Positions 46,791-58,839 of a stretch of DNA of 64,000 nucleotides are shown piece after piece. A model generated the notes under the pieces. The model was not told where the DNA came from. It was given only the letters and a program-made list of their open reading frames with translations, and searched no databases. The first letter of the stretch is position 1; the number at the start of each line of letters is the position of its first letter. This DNA is from Pachypanchax playfairii (Eukaryota > Chordata > Actinopteri > Cyprinodontiformes > Aplocheilidae), in assembly GCA_006937955.1 (NCBI GenBank), contig SSNP01000008.1, positions 4,696,796 to 4,760,795 on the forward strand, in the 5' to 3' direction. The position numbers were made by a program, and so were the translations under genes.

Positions 46791-47299
46791 GAAATGAAAT
46801 TGATAGGCAATTTGTGTTCATAAGGTAAATTATATTGGTGGGTCTGATAAGGATGTTGGGTTGGATATGAATAATTGTAGAGTTTTGAAAATGGGACATA
46901 TATTACCAGAATTCATTAATGATTAGCTGCAGTTGTTGTTCCTGTTGTTAAAATAGCAGCTGAGCAAGTGAAGGGTGGGACATAATTTAAATTTTATAAA
47001 GATCAATAAATTATTTACTGTATATGCCTCATTAATACTAAAAAACAAATTGTAAATACATGGGAAGTATACTTTTTAACAACTGACTGGTAATTTGATT
47101 CATATAACAGCAGTCTGAATTCCTTTAGTTTGGAAAATAATGAAAGCCCAGTAATTATTTTCATTCTATAAATATATGGATGTTTCTTGATTTAACTATT
47201 CACTGGCCCCTTCATGAGGGCGGTTGTTTTTCATGTTCAGGTCTTCCAGCGAGCTCCAGGGTTCTATTCAGCATCTTTACTTAGTTCCTGTATAAGAGA

Positions 47300-47410
47300 C
47301 ATCCAGGTTTGTTACTGGTGGCAAAGTTTTCTACTCTGGGAATAAAAGATCAGTGGTTCAAATCCCAGTCAGGGGAAACTCCAGCAGCATCTTCAGTAAT
47401 TAATAAATAA
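47300..47410 (+). repeat. Possible tRNA-like SINE remnant
   Basis: GTTACTGGTGGCAAAGTTTT followed by GTGGTTCAAATCCCAGTCAG looks like boxes A and B of a tRNA-derived SINE. The B-box GGTTCAAATCC is intact, box A is poor. Confidence 0.4.
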
Positions 47411-48119
47411 GAGCCATACAAATGAAGCCATACTGGCTTGGACATCACCTGAACTAACAAGGTCTTGGAACCAGGGCCAAGAAAGTCTATTTTTTAGTCC
47501 TCAGCTCCTGACTTAAACTTTAATACAGACAGATAAAACTCTTTCATTTCTCTCTTAACAAGAATTCACAATCTAAACTGTTATTTAAATGTAACTATAT
47601 TAAACGTTTGTTAGTCACACGAGTAATCGGATTATAGTTCAGATCATTAATGATGGAGTAGTAACTTTTTAAATTGGATGCCAGTAAATGGAAAACAGAG
47701 ACATCACTGCTGTCATATTTATGTGTGATTAACAATTTATATTATTAGGATTTGATACAAATTATTTAAAAATTGAGATCTGTTATTCAGTCAAAAACAG
47801 TCTGAAGATTTCATATATTTTATGACAAACTGATTTCAGTTGATGCAACATTGAGTTCAATTGTTTTTTTTTTTTTTGTTAAGATCCTTAAATAAACAAC
47901 CTAATCTGAAAATGACTGAATAAATTCTCATGTTGTCCGACTTTTCATCTTAAATTCTTTTCTGTAAAACCGACTGTTAAGGAAAGGGTAATCACTATTC
48001 TCAGTCTGGTGTGTATGTGTCCTGTCAGTCAGTCTGTGTTGAGATCTTGTTTATTGTCTGTCTGAATGCAATCACAAAATGCCCACCAGTTTTCAACCAG
48101 CATTTGTCCGCCCTCTCCT

Positions 48120-48350
48120 TCTAATGGCTTGTGTTTGCAGGTTTGCATCTGAATCAGGGACTTGGTGGGGGCCTGAGCGCTCGGCCACGTGGACCAGATT
48201 GATGTCATTGTCTCGGCACACTGACCTTTGCTGTAATACCCATGGCAGACATCACAAACTCTCACATCAATTTAGTCCAATTGGATGTGGCATGTCTTGG
48301 CTAACTCAATTTGTGGAGAAATGCACCTGTCTCTGCCTTCCCTCCCTATA
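48120..48350. promoter_or_regulatory. Candidate regulatory block 8
   Basis: Dense island with GGCCACGTGGACCAGATTGA, GACCTTTGCTGTAATACC and CATCAATTTAGTCCAATTGG. The GGCCACGTGG part is a palindromic E-box. No coding signal. Confidence 0.42.
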
Positions 48351-48639
48351 GATTTACTCCAGAGGAGGGGGGAGGAGATGGTACTGAAGTAAGAGAAAGA
48401 GAGAGGGAGAGCAAGGCTTTTGAAGTGAGTTAGCCTCTAATCAACCCCCCCTCCCTCCCTCTCCTCCTCCTCACCCCAGAAACACTCACCCATATGCATA
48501 TAAACACCAACTTCTTTCTCTTTTCCCCCAGCTCCTTTCCTTCAGCCATACTTTGCAGATGTAGTGCATCTGCAGCAACACACATTCTGAACATTGTGTG
48601 TTTGTGTGTGTTTTCCAAGGTCTGGGCAGAGCGTCTGGG

Positions 48640-48800
48640 AGGAGCAGAAGGAGAGCCATTAGCCCAGCAGTAATCAGATTAGAGAGACGTTAAAGGGGGA
48701 TGTGAATTTAAACAGCCAGCAGAGAGAACAAGAGGAAAACTTGGAGGTGTTATTAACATTGTTCATTACTCATATGCCCTCTGTGTGCTCATGCAGCTTA
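48640..48800. promoter_or_regulatory. Candidate regulatory block 9 with a P3 homeodomain dimer site
   Basis: TAATCAGATTA at 48671-48681 is an exact P3 site (TAATYNRATTA), the type bound by dimers of paired-class homeodomains with Gln50, the residue Phox2b has. The block continues with GAGGTGTTATTAACATTGTT. Confidence 0.45.
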
Positions 48801-51700
48801 TGTTAAAGTACGATATACAAGGTCATTTTTATATGCAGCATATGCGGATTTTAACAGTTGAACAGTATGTGCTCAGGCTGTTTAGTTTAGATTTGAAGGG
48901 TATAGCTGCAGGGTCCAGGATCAGGTTTAGGTTTAGGGGTGCAGAGAGGGTTGAGTACTTTTGGCAGGTTACCGTCTGTATTCAAATATTATGTTACATC
49001 ATGAGGGTCCTCAGAAAGACGGAGCAATGCAAGTCTGTGTTTCTGAAGAGTGTGTGCCTCATGCAAAGTGTGCAAACTGTCAGAGATGAATAATATGTGT
49101 TGGGATCTGAGCATTAAGTAATGAGCAGCATGCTGTGAGGTGAGGCGTAACCTCCACCCTCCCACCCCCTCCCACCTCCTTCTGCAATCATATTGTTTAC
49201 TTGTAAACACAAACACATGGACCTGTTTTCCCGTTTGTGTGAGGACCTGTAGTCACTCACTAAGCACTGATTGCACTGATGTGAACGTCGTCCCAACAGT
49301 GATGAAACCCACAGTGAATGTTTGCCAACTCTGCAGCCTGTTTCTGTGACTGTTGTAGCTCTTTGTTTTGGTTTAGGTTTTCTGTGGAGCTCAAACTCAC
49401 TGAGTACAGAAGCAGCAAGTACTGTGACTTAAACCAAAAAGAATAACAAAACTGGGTTTCTCAAAGGGTTTGAGATCAAATGTAGCTGCTGGGCTTGAGT
49501 TTTTATTTGCTGCAGACAAACAGTAGAAACATCCGCTTCAGCCTCATCACAGATTGTGGATCTCTGATGTCCCGTTAGTAAATCACCCCAGCCTACGTCA
49601 CAATTAACCCTCTATCTGTGTATTTGTCTGTTGTGTGAATTATAAATCTTCTTTTTCTTGGAAAAAGGAATAATCCAGTTTGTTTTGAAGATGGTTGTAT
49701 GAAGCACTTGCAGTTGTCAGTATATTTCCAGCAGCACACAGATGTCATCGTGTTCTTACAGTTTCAATCAGCATGGAGTCAAATCATAAATACTCAGAAC
49801 GAGATCACCAGATGATTCAATTCTTCCATCTAAAAGAACTCAAACCTGTAAATTTAGTAAATTGCATCAGACCTTTACATATTGGACCTGAATAGCCAAG
49901 TCCACACAAACATGCTTTTTTGTAAACAACCATCTGATGCAAAAACTGATGCATTTTTAAATTTTATTTTTAATAGAAACTTTTTTCAGAAGATCTTTTA
50001 ACCTGTCTTTTAGGATTCTTTCCTGTTTCTCTAAACTCAAAACCTTCTAACTGCTGCAAGTGTGACACTGACAACTCATGAGTACTTCACAACCTCTTTT
50101 AAAAAAGCATGAAATACTTTTATAGCTCAAGAAAACATTTCAAAATACTTTCCGGCTCTTGCATCACAAGATGATGCTGAGATAACATTTGCAGGTCCTA
50201 TAGATTTTGCCTGCAGTGGTATTGACAGGCAAGTCAATAAGGCGGCAGGGTAAAGACAAATTTAACCTTACTATTCACTTAACATCGACTTGAATGAAAT
50301 CTGCAGGACATCACAGTGAAAAGAGCACCACAAGACAAAATATCAAACTGCCTGGTGTGTTATGGCTGAGTGTCAAAGCAGCAAACATTTCTTTATTGAT
50401 CACGAAGCCACTTTTACACCAAAATGTGTTTTATAACATGTATAGAGATGGATCTATATTATCCAGATAAATACCTGCTAATTCATTCTGTGTATTTTAT
50501 ATGTCAGAGCTCTTGATAGTCTTTGTGATTAAATTTGTAAAACTTAAATAAAGGTTAATAAATAATTGACTTTTGTTTTTTTTGTTTTTTTATTATTATT
50601 TGAGTTTTAATCCAAAGATCAATTCTGAAAAACATTGATCTGCAGTATCAGTTACAGTTTTAAATAATTAAATTGTTCTAATTCCAGTGATCCACTGGTA
50701 AAAGTTACCCGCAGTTATCTGGCAGTATTAATGTTAATTAATCATGGACTCAGTTCTTTTTATCCTTTGTTAAACATGTTCTTTAAAGGATAATAAATGA
50801 ATTTAGGGACATCCCTCCACCAGTCCTGTTCCAGAGGGCGAAAGGTCAAACAAACAAGGGGTGAAAAATTTAGATAAAATGCTTGAAAAATGTGATGCTC
50901 ATAATTACACAATTAAACATCCAGGATATTGTTATTTTAGCCGATCTGTTCAAAAAGTTGTTTATAAACACAGTAAGTAAAAGATAAAAACCATTTTCTA
51001 ACTACAACCGTCAAGAAATCTCATTTTAATTCTCAAAACTGAAGTTATAGAAAAGAAGCAATAGAAACACAGTTTTAGCCTGATGCTGAAGAGATGTCTG
51101 TTGCTATGGTAACTTCCAGCTTACCAATGAATACCTATAGAAAAGGTAGGTTGACTGTAGATGGTTGCCAGGCAATCAGAAGTTTCAAATTTTGTTAAAA
51201 ACATCACTGCTGATGATAATTTGATACCCAGAGGTCTCACTCTGAGCAGTTTTCTGAATTCTGTTGTCTTCAATTGTCTTCAGGAGGCTGCAGACCAAAA
51301 TCAATATAAAAAATATATATTAAAAGTACCTCAATAAGAATTTTTGGCATTCACAGACGGATTTCAAACATAAAGGTAACATATCCTCCACTTAATGCTG
51401 CATCTTCAGTCTTTATTCATCTTTCTATAAAGAAAGACAGAGAGAATGATGGGAAGTGTAGCAAATTACCAACTGAAGAAAAAATCAGATTAAACAAAAA
51501 TGCATCATCTGCAAGAATAAATCAGAATATAACTGAAAACCATAAAAAGTTCTGCAGATAAAAGAGTTAAATTCATCTGACAGCAGAACTCAGGACATAT
51601 TTTACCGTAGCTCAGTTTTATTTATGAGGAGTTTGAGCAGGTCACATGAACACAAAGTCACATAATCAGTAATACAACCATGTTTTTTCTGCTTGTTCCT
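48800..51700. other. Non-coding stretch
   Basis: No gene or named repeat is seen. Sequence is AT-rich with patches of moderate complexity (49130-49330). Short open frames lack any context. Confidence 0.6.
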
Positions 51701-52150
51701 GGTTAAAGGTCCCAACAGTGACCTATTACAGCCAGGCAGCAGAGAGTGACCCCCTGTGCCCCCTCACACCACCACCCCGACCCGTTCCTTGGCCCCACTC
51801 CCCTCCAGAATGCTGAGGCATCAGTGCTCCAGAGCTCACAGTCCTGCAGCACCCCCTGACCCCGCGCTGTCCCCCATTATAGAGCAGTCAGAAAGCTTTT
51901 AGGGGCTTCGGTAACGCTGAAAGATTGATGGCGTAAAATGGGGTGGAGGAGGGGGAAGAGCAGGTGGTTAAGAAGAGAATGTCCTGCTTAATGGGTTGCC
52001 AGGAATGTAATTCGATAATTATGAAAAGTGACTCAGGAGAGCGGGCTGGACGGATGGATGGCTGAATGGCTACTGAGGGAGGCAGAGAGGCCTCCAGCCT
52101 TCCACACATGCCGGAGCATCTTCAGAATCCTGGATCAGTATAAACAGGTG
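51700..52150. promoter_or_regulatory. Candidate regulatory block 10
   Basis: GC-richer island with CTGAAAGATTGATGGCGTAA, CCTGCTTAATGGGTTGCCAG and GTAATTCGATAATTATGA. No coding signal. Confidence 0.4.
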
Positions 52151-52689
52151 AGCAGGTTTCTGTCACTCATTTGGCCCTGTTTTTTTTTTTGTTTTTTTTT
52201 TACCAAAACTGCCAAAAGATTCAAAGTCTGAACCCAGATCACCAAAATCTGTTACGATTAATGTAACATTAAACTGCTCAGCTTTGATTGTAAGAATGGA
52301 AAATACACAAGAGTGTTAAATAAGTTTGCTTCATTGAATTAAAAATGCATATTTATCAACAATTAACTACAACTTAATTCACTCATAACAGTGATGTTAC
52401 AGTAAACTGCTGCAACTTAATTCAGTTCTTAAGTAATTTAAAGAAATTCATGCAAAATGTACATTTGTTTATTTAAATATTTTTTAAGAGAACTTTCAGA
52501 AATGTTAAATTTAAAAATAATTTTATTTAATCATGAAATTAGAAAAAAAGGGGATTGAACTTTATGTAAGATAACTTTAGGTTAAACTTTTAGATTGAAT
52601 ATTGCATCTTTCACAGATCACAAACAGCTGTGCAACACAAAAGAAAAAACTCATTTAAAACTGTTAGTTTTATCACAAGGACATTACAC

Positions 52690-53250
52690 AAAACCTGAGA
52701 GAATAAAAAAGGTTTTAAGTTTGTTTTTAAAAGCTTCCACAAAGTCATTTAAATGGAGGTTCAGAGACAAACTCTTCCAAATATTAGGGTCACAAACTTA
52801 TAATATACTTATAATATAACCAAATTCTGAGCCTGTAGGAGCTGCAGTGTGTTTGACTGGGAGTTCAATGAGATTCATGAGCATCTAATTCAGAACTCTA
52901 TATGTAAACATGAAGAAAATGAATCCTGTAAACAACTGGGAAGTTGCTTTAAATAAAGTTGTGACCTATTGGATTTAAAAAGGAGCCTGGCTGCTGCGAT
53001 CTGAATGGCTTGGAGCTGTGGGAGTGATGATTTGTCCCGTGAACAGAACATGACCGTGACTGATATGAATTCATGAATGATTCTCTCTAACTTTGTATCA
53101 TAACCTGGAAATGATTCTAAAATGAAAGGAACAGGATCAGGAAACAGGTTTAATGTGAGAGTAGATAGATTATGAACACTTGACTCACCCAGTGAAGAAT
53201 AAAAAGCCAGAACTGATTTTAGAGTGTAACATCTGAACATTTTGGATTAA
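52690..53250 (-). repeat. Diverged teleost retroelement-like repeat
   Basis: Pieces occur in the order seen in a common fish repeat: TTTTTAAAAGCTTCCACAAA, AGACAAACTCTTCCAAATAT, GGCTGCTGCGATCTGAATGG, CATGAATGATTCTCTCTAAC. A minus-strand frame (52890-53240) contains LPQLQAIQIAAARLL, resembling the end of non-LTR reverse transcriptases, but this may be chance. Strand is uncertain. Confidence 0.4.
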
Positions 53251-54780
53251 TACTTATTTCCATCACATGTGTTCTATTTTGCAATCCTATATTTTTTTAT
53301 GTTTTACTTGTATTTATTTATTTATAATCCGTCTTTGTCTGATGTTTTTCATGTGCCGTCTGAAGGGATATTGATTATGTAACTGATGTAATAAAACTAG
53401 TCAGGGGTCAGATGATGGTTTGGAGATCAGCGCTGTAACAGCACGTTTCCTGGTGCACACCTGCTGACTTACTGTGTTGAGTTTGTATCTTCTCAGGTGT
53501 TTCTCACACCAAATGTCAGCTGAGATTTCAACCCAACATCCATTGGAACAAGATGCACGGAGGTGAATGGATAACATGTCAGATAAGAGTTCTGGGTTTG
53601 AAGTACTTGAGAGTAAACCACTCTGGACATGATGAGATGCCTGATCTGCTAATGCTGGCATGAAGTCTGTTGGCTTTTCACTTTGACTACTATAGTGCCT
53701 CCTGCCTGTACTTATAAAGCACTTTGTAATTTCTGATTTTGAGTGCAGTTTACAGTTGATGCTTCAGACAGAAGCAAGGCTTTTGTTTGTTTTCTTAAAC
53801 AAAGACCATTAGCCAGTGAGAATACCGACTCTTCCTTGAACACTTTGACCAGCTGCAACTGGAAATTAGATTATGCGATAATGTTTCTTCATTTTTTTAC
53901 AGATTAAAAGATTGTTTTACATATTTATAAATGCAAACTCTTCAACATTATGCGGAGATCTGCAGTTACCCGGAAACCACAGAAAGGTCATGTGACCTCA
54001 GTGATGCAAACACAAAACAGGAGTAAACTAAAGGGGGAATATATAATAAAAGCCAGTTAAAGTGTAAAACTGTGTTAAAACAAACAAAACACCAGAGTTG
54101 TTCAGCATCACAAATCAGTTTGTAGATGTCTAATAAATCCATTTTTTTTTTGTTTTGTTTTGTTGTTTTTGTGAGGAGCAGAGTGTTGGTGGGCGGGGCT
54201 TGAATGAACTTCTGATTCTGAATCTCAGCTTTTCCCTTCACACTGTTTGTGTAGCAGATTTCCATCAGCCTTCACCTGCTGCATCATCTAACAGCATGTA
54301 CATAACTGTTTTTGTTTGCAGCTATTAGAATCATTTACAGTAAGAGAAACTATTAAGAACTGGAGCTCGATTAGAGCGTTATCATACACACTATAAGAGT
54401 GGGTCAATTTCAAATGCTGCTTATTATGGAAAACACATTCTCTACACAACTTTCATAACTTTTGGCGACATGTTCATTTTGTGCTTTGAAAAAAAAATCT
54501 AATTTTGGCTTCAGTTTATATTGTCTGCCGTTTGTTGGTTGACATGTTTTATGTACTGTACACTTCTTCCTTTCTACATTTCACTACATGCACATTTACT
54601 TACTGGACTTAAAAGATTCACAATAAAGTATCTGCTGTGCAACATTCAGCATTTTGCTTCTTTGATGTGATTTGCAAACTGTAGCATCTGACCCCAGTAT
54701 GTCAATAAACCCTTTCTTCAGTTGGTGAAAGTCTTTTATTCTCCTCCTCCTCATCTTTCATCTGCTGTATTACATCCCTC
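53250..54780. other. Non-coding stretch
   Basis: AT-rich sequence; GTACTTATAAAGCACTTTGT near 53710 resembles the tail of a fish LINE. No gene is seen. Confidence 0.55.
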
Positions 54781-54789
54781 CTCTCTCTA

Positions 54790-55110
54790 CCCAGGGTCTA
54801 CTTTTGCTCTGTGTCTTCTTACTTTTGCTCTCCAAGATGTATTGATAATTTCCAGCAAAAATATGATTTCAGTTTATTCTACAGAGCTAAAAATCTAATA
54901 GCAGACTCCTCAATTCAATTGTGTTTTACTGGAGTGGAGAACAATAAACAGGGAGGAGGGCTTCTCTTCCAGATGCTCAACATGAGATTATTGTTCAAAA
55001 GAGATCTGATGCGATTACAGGAAGCAATAGATGATAATTACATCAGAACATGACTTTTCCTCTGTGAACGCTTATATTCATCTGGGTTATGCATTGGCCA
55101 AAAAACGAAA
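54790..55110. promoter_or_regulatory. Candidate regulatory block 11
   Basis: Contains GAGCTAAAAATCTAATAGCA, CCTCAATTCAATTGTGTTTT and GATGATAATTACATCAGA. No coding signal. Confidence 0.38.
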
Positions 55111-55350
55111 TGTGGCAACACATGAGATGACTTGTCCTGCTGCTGTCATCGAGAGGGGAGGCTTCTTGAGTCATCGTAGGGTCATGAGCACATCATAGCT
55201 GTTTGATGGGCATCTGATTCTAAAAAGACACATTTTTGTATCTTTAAATATTTTATAATTAATTAATATAATCTTGTCTCTCTAGTGTAAGTTTAGGAAA
55301 CATCTGACCCTCAAATCTTTGTACTATGTTTTACATTTATATTCTTTTAT

Positions 55351-55620
55351 CACACAGTGGTGCAGTTTGTAGCACTGCTGTGGGTTGGTTGTGGGTTCGA
55401 AACCGGTCAGAACCTTTCTGCATGGAGTTTGCATGTTCTCCACATGGGGTTTCTGCAGGGACTCCAGTTTCCACCCACAAACCAGGAAAATGCGTGAGGT
55501 TAATTGACAACACTAAATTGTCCCTAGCTGTGTGTGTGTGTGTGTGTCTGGTTGTCTGTGTCCCTATGATGGACTGGCCCCGCCTCTCGCTGTTTCCTGT
55601 GACCCTGAATAGGAATAAGC
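55351..55620 (+). repeat. Teleost interspersed repeat, SINE-like, copy 1
   Basis: The copy runs CAGTGGTGCAGTTTGTAGCA, GGGTTCGAAACCGGTC (box-B-like), GGAGTTTGCATGTTCTCC, GGTTAATTGACAACACTAAA, GGTTGTCTGTGTCCCTATGA, ACTGGCCCCGCCTCTCGC. These are the successive landmarks of one of the commonest fish repeats. It includes a TG microsatellite (about 55528-55549). Confidence 0.8.
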
Positions 55621-55940
55621 AGGTAAAGAAAAACAATAATGATTCTTTTATTATTCTCATCACACTTTTGAGCAATTGCTTCATAATTTACAGTATGTTT
55701 AAATGTCTTTACATTTATTTTTTATTGTGTAATTTGATAAAAATCTGTGTGTAATTAAACAGAAAAGTAAGTATGTGCTTTAGTTGCAGGACATAAACCT
55801 CATTTGGTCCTTCCCCTTTTTGTAAATGAGACAACTACAATCTCTAATGAACAACACAGAAGACTGTAATTATTTACTCAACATGTTCCAAGACCAAGTT
55901 CTGAGTTTAAAACTCAGGTGTTTTTTTTCTTTTTCTTATG

Positions 55941-56070
55941 CAAGGGTTCCATGTTGTCCATGTGCATGAGGGGGTTTTCTCCTTGTTATGTTTATTGATG
56001 TCTCTTTATTGGCTCCAGTGTGAGTTTGAATGGTTGTTTGTCTCTATGTGGTAATGTGATGGACTTGTTT
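55941..56070 (+). repeat. Teleost interspersed repeat, SINE-like, copy 2 (truncated)
   Basis: Landmarks of the same family as copy 1 follow in the same direction: GTCCATGTGCATGAGGGG, TTTTCTCC, GTGAGTTTGAATGGTTGTTT, GTCTCTATGTG, GATGGACTTG. The 5' tRNA-like part is missing. Confidence 0.6.
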
Positions 56071-56689
56071 TCCTTCCAGCGTGGGACACGACGTCTCACT
56101 CAGTGTCTGTCTGAGTTAGACATCGGCCTCACCCCAAGTTACAAGGATGCATCTGAAAAAAAAACCCACAAAATATCTGGAACATTGTTGTTTAAACAAA
56201 TCAGAACAAAATAAACTGAATAAATGTTAAGTGTTAAAATATAATATGTGAAAATAACTTATAGTTTCATTAATTAAATGTAAATATAACATCTGAATGC
56301 CGACACTTGTTGTTGTTGTTTCTGTCCACTGAGTGTTTTATGTTTGTAACTCCAACTCTTAGACTTTTAGTGAGGTGATCTCATTGTTTCTGAGCCAAAC
56401 CCGAGAAGAAAACACAAAACAAACAAAAAACAAACCCAACTTGGAATAATGAGCCTGAGTGTTTGCCAAACGCCTGTTTGGTGAAGAACGAGCGGTGGTG
56501 AGGGCCAGGCGGTGAAAGATGGCCACTTTTACAAGGCAAGACAATGCAAAAGAAAAATAACAAAACTGGCCAACTTTGATAGCCCCTGAATATATTGGGC
56601 ACTCTGCCCTGGCTGTATGTGTGTGTGTGGTGTGTGTGTGTGTGTGCATGTAGCAGCGGGTGGGGGGCAGCAGGGTTAAGTAGGATAGA

Positions 56690-56920
56690 AGGCACCCATA
56701 CTTCAGATTGGCAGCAAGCTGCTGCAAGGATAATCTAATCAGGGGATGCAATTCAATTAGCCAAGGGTCTCTGGGGCCACTGAGCCAGGCAGCCGGTGGT
56801 AGCGCTGCAACCGAGGGAGCTGCTGCCTCCTCAGCTGACACCCCAACATTAGCCTCTGCCGGGGTCCTGGCTGCTCCACATGAATGTGAAATTTGAAATA
56901 TGAAAATATCCAATAATTTA
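56690..56920. promoter_or_regulatory. Candidate regulatory block 12
   Basis: A complex island with GATAATCTAATCAGGGGATG and CAATTCAATTAGCCAAGGGT. TAATCTAATC is close to the Phox2-type double half-site. Preceded by a TG microsatellite (about 56617-56645). No coding signal. Confidence 0.42.
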
Positions 56921-56929
56921 TGGAAGTTG

Positions 56930-58450
56930 TCAAGAATACAGAACCGTAGCAGCTGCAGCTGCTGTTGGCTGAGAGGAGAGACCAGAAGGGAGGGTTCAGT
57001 TTTTATGTAGGTAAAACAGTCTCACAGCTGCTGCTGCTGGAACAGATATTACATAGTGTGAAAGTCATGTAAGGACAGAAGTTTTACTGGCATCCTTAAA
57101 GTTTTTTTTTCTTACTTAAGTTTATGTCTGATCTTTAAAAGCTGCAAAACTTTTACACACAAACATTTAAATATGTGTAAAACATACTTTTCTCTAATAA
57201 TCTGTGTTTACTCTGAGATCTGACATATGAATAAATATTATTCCATAATAACATTTCCAGTGAGTTTCCAAAGCAGTCACTGAAACTGTCACATAAAAAA
57301 AATATGTGAAAATTGTTGTGCTAAAAATATTAATTTTTAAAATGTAGTCACTTCACTAGAAAACTAAATAAAAAGCACATATCCATAAACTGCAGTTCCC
57401 TGACTGACCATTTCATGCTTAATGTCTGTGTTAAAATTCCAACTTTGCTGCAAAATAAATCTTTGCTGATCCCTTTGAATTCCTTGTTTTCAAAATGTAA
57501 ATTATTTTTCTGTAAAGCAGCTGTTTGCTCTACCAGCTGTTCCTTCTGTGAACACTCGGCCCCTGAATGATAACAGCATTGTCCCCTTTACCTCCAAATG
57601 ATGGAAACTCAGTCCCTGGTATTAGTTCTATTTGTTGCATTAGATTTCTTCAAATATTATTGAAGGAAAATTTGCACATTTCAAGTTTTTCTTGAAAAAA
57701 ACACTTGCACAGAACTTAACAACCTCATATTGTGTTTAGATAAGCACAGAACACTTTAGACCCAGGTGAGACTTGCAGGAGGAGGAAATAAAACTTAAAC
57801 CACTTTATTAAAAACAGAATTGTGTGTCCTCTTCCTCTTCTGGCTGACCACAAAATTTGCTCTTTTTCAGGGAAGTATGTCCTATTAAATAATCCTTGTT
57901 TCTTAAAATCAATTAGTAAAAGTTCAGAGAGAATGTTTAAATGTTTCTGACCCTTTGAGAAGCACGTTTCATGCAACATAATGGGGCTTAGTTTACATCA
58001 GGTTTATTGGACTTGCATTTGAATAAATGGGACACAAAATAACAAACAGTAGCTGCTTCTTCAGGAATTCACCTCTGAACTAATACATTGTCGGCCTACG
58101 TCTGTTGTGAGAAACTATGTATTTATACACCAGCAGCAGATGCAAGGAAGTTTTTCACACATTGAAATGACAAACCTGCTTCAGTTAAATTACTCAGGGT
58201 TCATAAATGAAGCATTTCAAATCTCTCTGACTCCATATTTTAATGTTTTTCAAGATAACGAGACTTAATGTCAGAAGTGAGAACTTTTTAAATCTTTATT
58301 GTTGCAGAAACATGATAAATTACTTCATCAGCAGGTTAATTACTGAAGGTGCCTTTACAATAAACATAAGAACCTGCAACACTCTTCAGCTTCTTCCATT
58401 TTGTTTCCTTTGTCTTCCATATCTGTGTCACATGAGTACAACATGTAACT
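56930..58450. other. Non-coding stretch
   Basis: AT-rich, no gene, named repeat or strong motif cluster seen. Confidence 0.6.
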
Positions 58451-58559
58451 TCTCAAGAAGAGAAAGGAAGCTGATGAGAGCAGGAGGGGAGTGGAAAGGA
58501 TGGAGGAGGAGAACGAAGATGGAGAGAGAAACCAAGCAGCCAAGAGAGAGAAGCTCTTA

Positions 58560-58800
58560 GACGGATTATTGCTCATTAGAGGCTGCCTTGCACCGTACCA
58601 TTATGTCAGGAGGAATCCTTTTTCATTTGCACAAATTTGCCTGGAATTTTTCTTATTTAGCTTGGCCTCCATTATCAGAGCTGGAAATCAGATTAGACTC
58701 TGATTATTCTGTGGCTTGCTTGCCAACATTTCCCTGTGTGGCCAACGCCAGTGGCTTGGGTTTGTGTTGGCCTTTTGTTAACCTCTGCCCACCAACAATG
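58560..58800. promoter_or_regulatory. Candidate regulatory block 13
   Basis: Contains GGATTATTGCTCATTAGAGG, CATTTGCACAAATTTGCCTG and GGAAATCAGATTAGACTCTG, then CTGATTATTCTG. Two inverted AATCAGA/TCTGATT parts lie close together. An AAC/AAT trinucleotide run follows (58800-58830). Confidence 0.42.
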
Positions 58801-58839
58801 TACACAACAACAACAATAACAACAACAACTTTATTATAG

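Noticed and set aside
52890..53240. Minus-strand frame with LPQLQAIQIAAARLL as a functional reverse transcriptase end
   Set aside because: The frame is short, isolated and inside a diverged repeat. It is annotated as repeat only.
55326..55754. 142-codon plus-strand frame
   Set aside because: It runs across a SINE-like repeat and a TG microsatellite; there is no gene context.
56359..56913. 184-codon minus-strand frame
   Set aside because: It crosses a microsatellite (THTHT and HTHTTHTHT stretches) and a candidate non-coding element. No domain is seen.
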